46,180 nucleotides of DNA. It comes from Bacteroidaceae bacterium. Lineage in GTDB: Bacteria > Bacteroidota > Bacteroidia > Bacteroidales > Bacteroidaceae. The DNA lies in contig JAKSIS010000014.1 in NCBI GenBank assembly GCA_024398665.1, forward strand, positions 1 through 46,180, in the 5' to 3' direction. The notes beneath the pieces are model-generated. The model did no database searches. It had not been told where the DNA came from and saw nothing but the letters and a program-made list of their open reading frames with translations. Below, in pieces: positions 46,116-46,180 of this stretch (the stretch's first letter is position 1; every line of letters starts with the position of its first letter). The translations under genes were made by a program, and so were the position numbers.

Positions 46116-46180
46116 TCCTCCCCTAAGGGGAGGACCCGGCCGCGAACGGCCGGAACTGAAGTTCCGCAAGCGGGACTTCA
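46116..46180. repeat. Dense palindrome cluster at the right edge (REP-like)
   Basis: Three successive hairpins occupy the last 65 bases. The first has a 9-bp stem (46116-46124 with 46126-46134). The second has a 7-bp stem CCGGCCG/CGGCCGG with a CGAA loop (46136-46142 with 46147-46153). The third, 46157-46180, has an 11-bp stem with one T/G pair. A further GGAACT/AGTTCC pairing (46152-46165) competes with the third. The element is cut by the window end. It resembles a repetitive extragenic element or an end of a larger repeat. Confidence 0.75.

Noticed and set aside
1-46180. tRNA, rRNA, CRISPR array, insertion sequence, prophage or defence island
   Set aside because: None seen: there are no regularly spaced repeats and no transposase, integrase or restriction genes, and I recognised no tRNA or rRNA sequence.

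Overview
The window looks like a stretch of a Bacteroidales chromosome (Bacteroidota, possibly Prevotella-like). Three things support this. Most transcription units are preceded by the Bacteroidota -7 element TAnnTTTG rather than a sigma70 -10 box. Several gene families are typical of the phylum: DUF4294, the DUF2723 membrane glycosyltransferase-like protein, a PorZ-like propeller protein, SPII lipoproteins of the S41 and GH5 families, and a three-gene diheme succinate dehydrogenase/fumarate reductase. The block mnmG-apt-uvrC-dtd-deoC also fits the order I recall for the group. I found no tRNA, rRNA, CRISPR array, insertion sequence or prophage. The content is mostly core housekeeping.

Layout. 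At 0.2-7.0 kb (+) lie a THUMP-type rRNA methyltransferase with a repetitive basic tail, purD, a DUF2723 protein and a NodB-type deacetylase. At 7.0-13.3 kb (-) lie an envelope cluster: beta-barrel protein, S41 lipoprotein, helix-hairpin-helix outer-membrane protein, radical SAM protein and a PBP4-type D,D-carboxypeptidase. At 13.4-16.0 kb (+) are DUF4294, ychF and lgt. At 16.0-21.2 kb (-) are mutS, a GltS-like transporter and threonine aldolase. At 21.3-29.1 kb (+) are a DUF362/ferredoxin protein, leuS, rdgB, the PorZ-like protein, a 0.4-kb very AT-rich gap and a SpoU methyltransferase. At 29.1-38.6 kb most genes are on (-): polA, deoC, dtd, uvrC, apt and mnmG, with a polyprenyl synthase on (+). 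At 38.8-42.2 kb (+) is the sdh/frd operon, ending in a strong bidirectional terminator. At 42.3-46.0 kb are a GH5 lipoprotein, an ABC exporter and a YD-repeat-like secreted protein, followed by a dense hairpin cluster at the right edge.

Functional themes are translation and tRNA/rRNA modification (leuS, dtd, mnmG, two methyltransferases, ychF), DNA repair and nucleotide quality (mutS, uvrC, polA, rdgB), purine and nucleoside metabolism (purD, apt, deoC), envelope biogenesis (lgt, dacB, S41, barrel proteins, PorZ-like, DUF2723, NodB), isoprenoid/quinone synthesis and anaerobic respiration (polyprenyl synthase, sdhCAB).

I see no obviously new multi-gene system. The best leads are non-coding: (1) an exact match to the ParB-binding parS consensus in the 35-nt gap between mnmG and apt; (2) the 24% G+C gap at 28139-28544, with five TGTTGA-type motifs and a degenerate parS-like palindrome; (3) interleaved inverted repeats just upstream of the last gene; (4) three promoters that leave almost no mRNA leader; and (5) GGGACAGTCCC repeats forming the end of lgt. 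Many start codons were moved downstream because the longest reading frame begins inside or upstream of a TAnnTTTG element.
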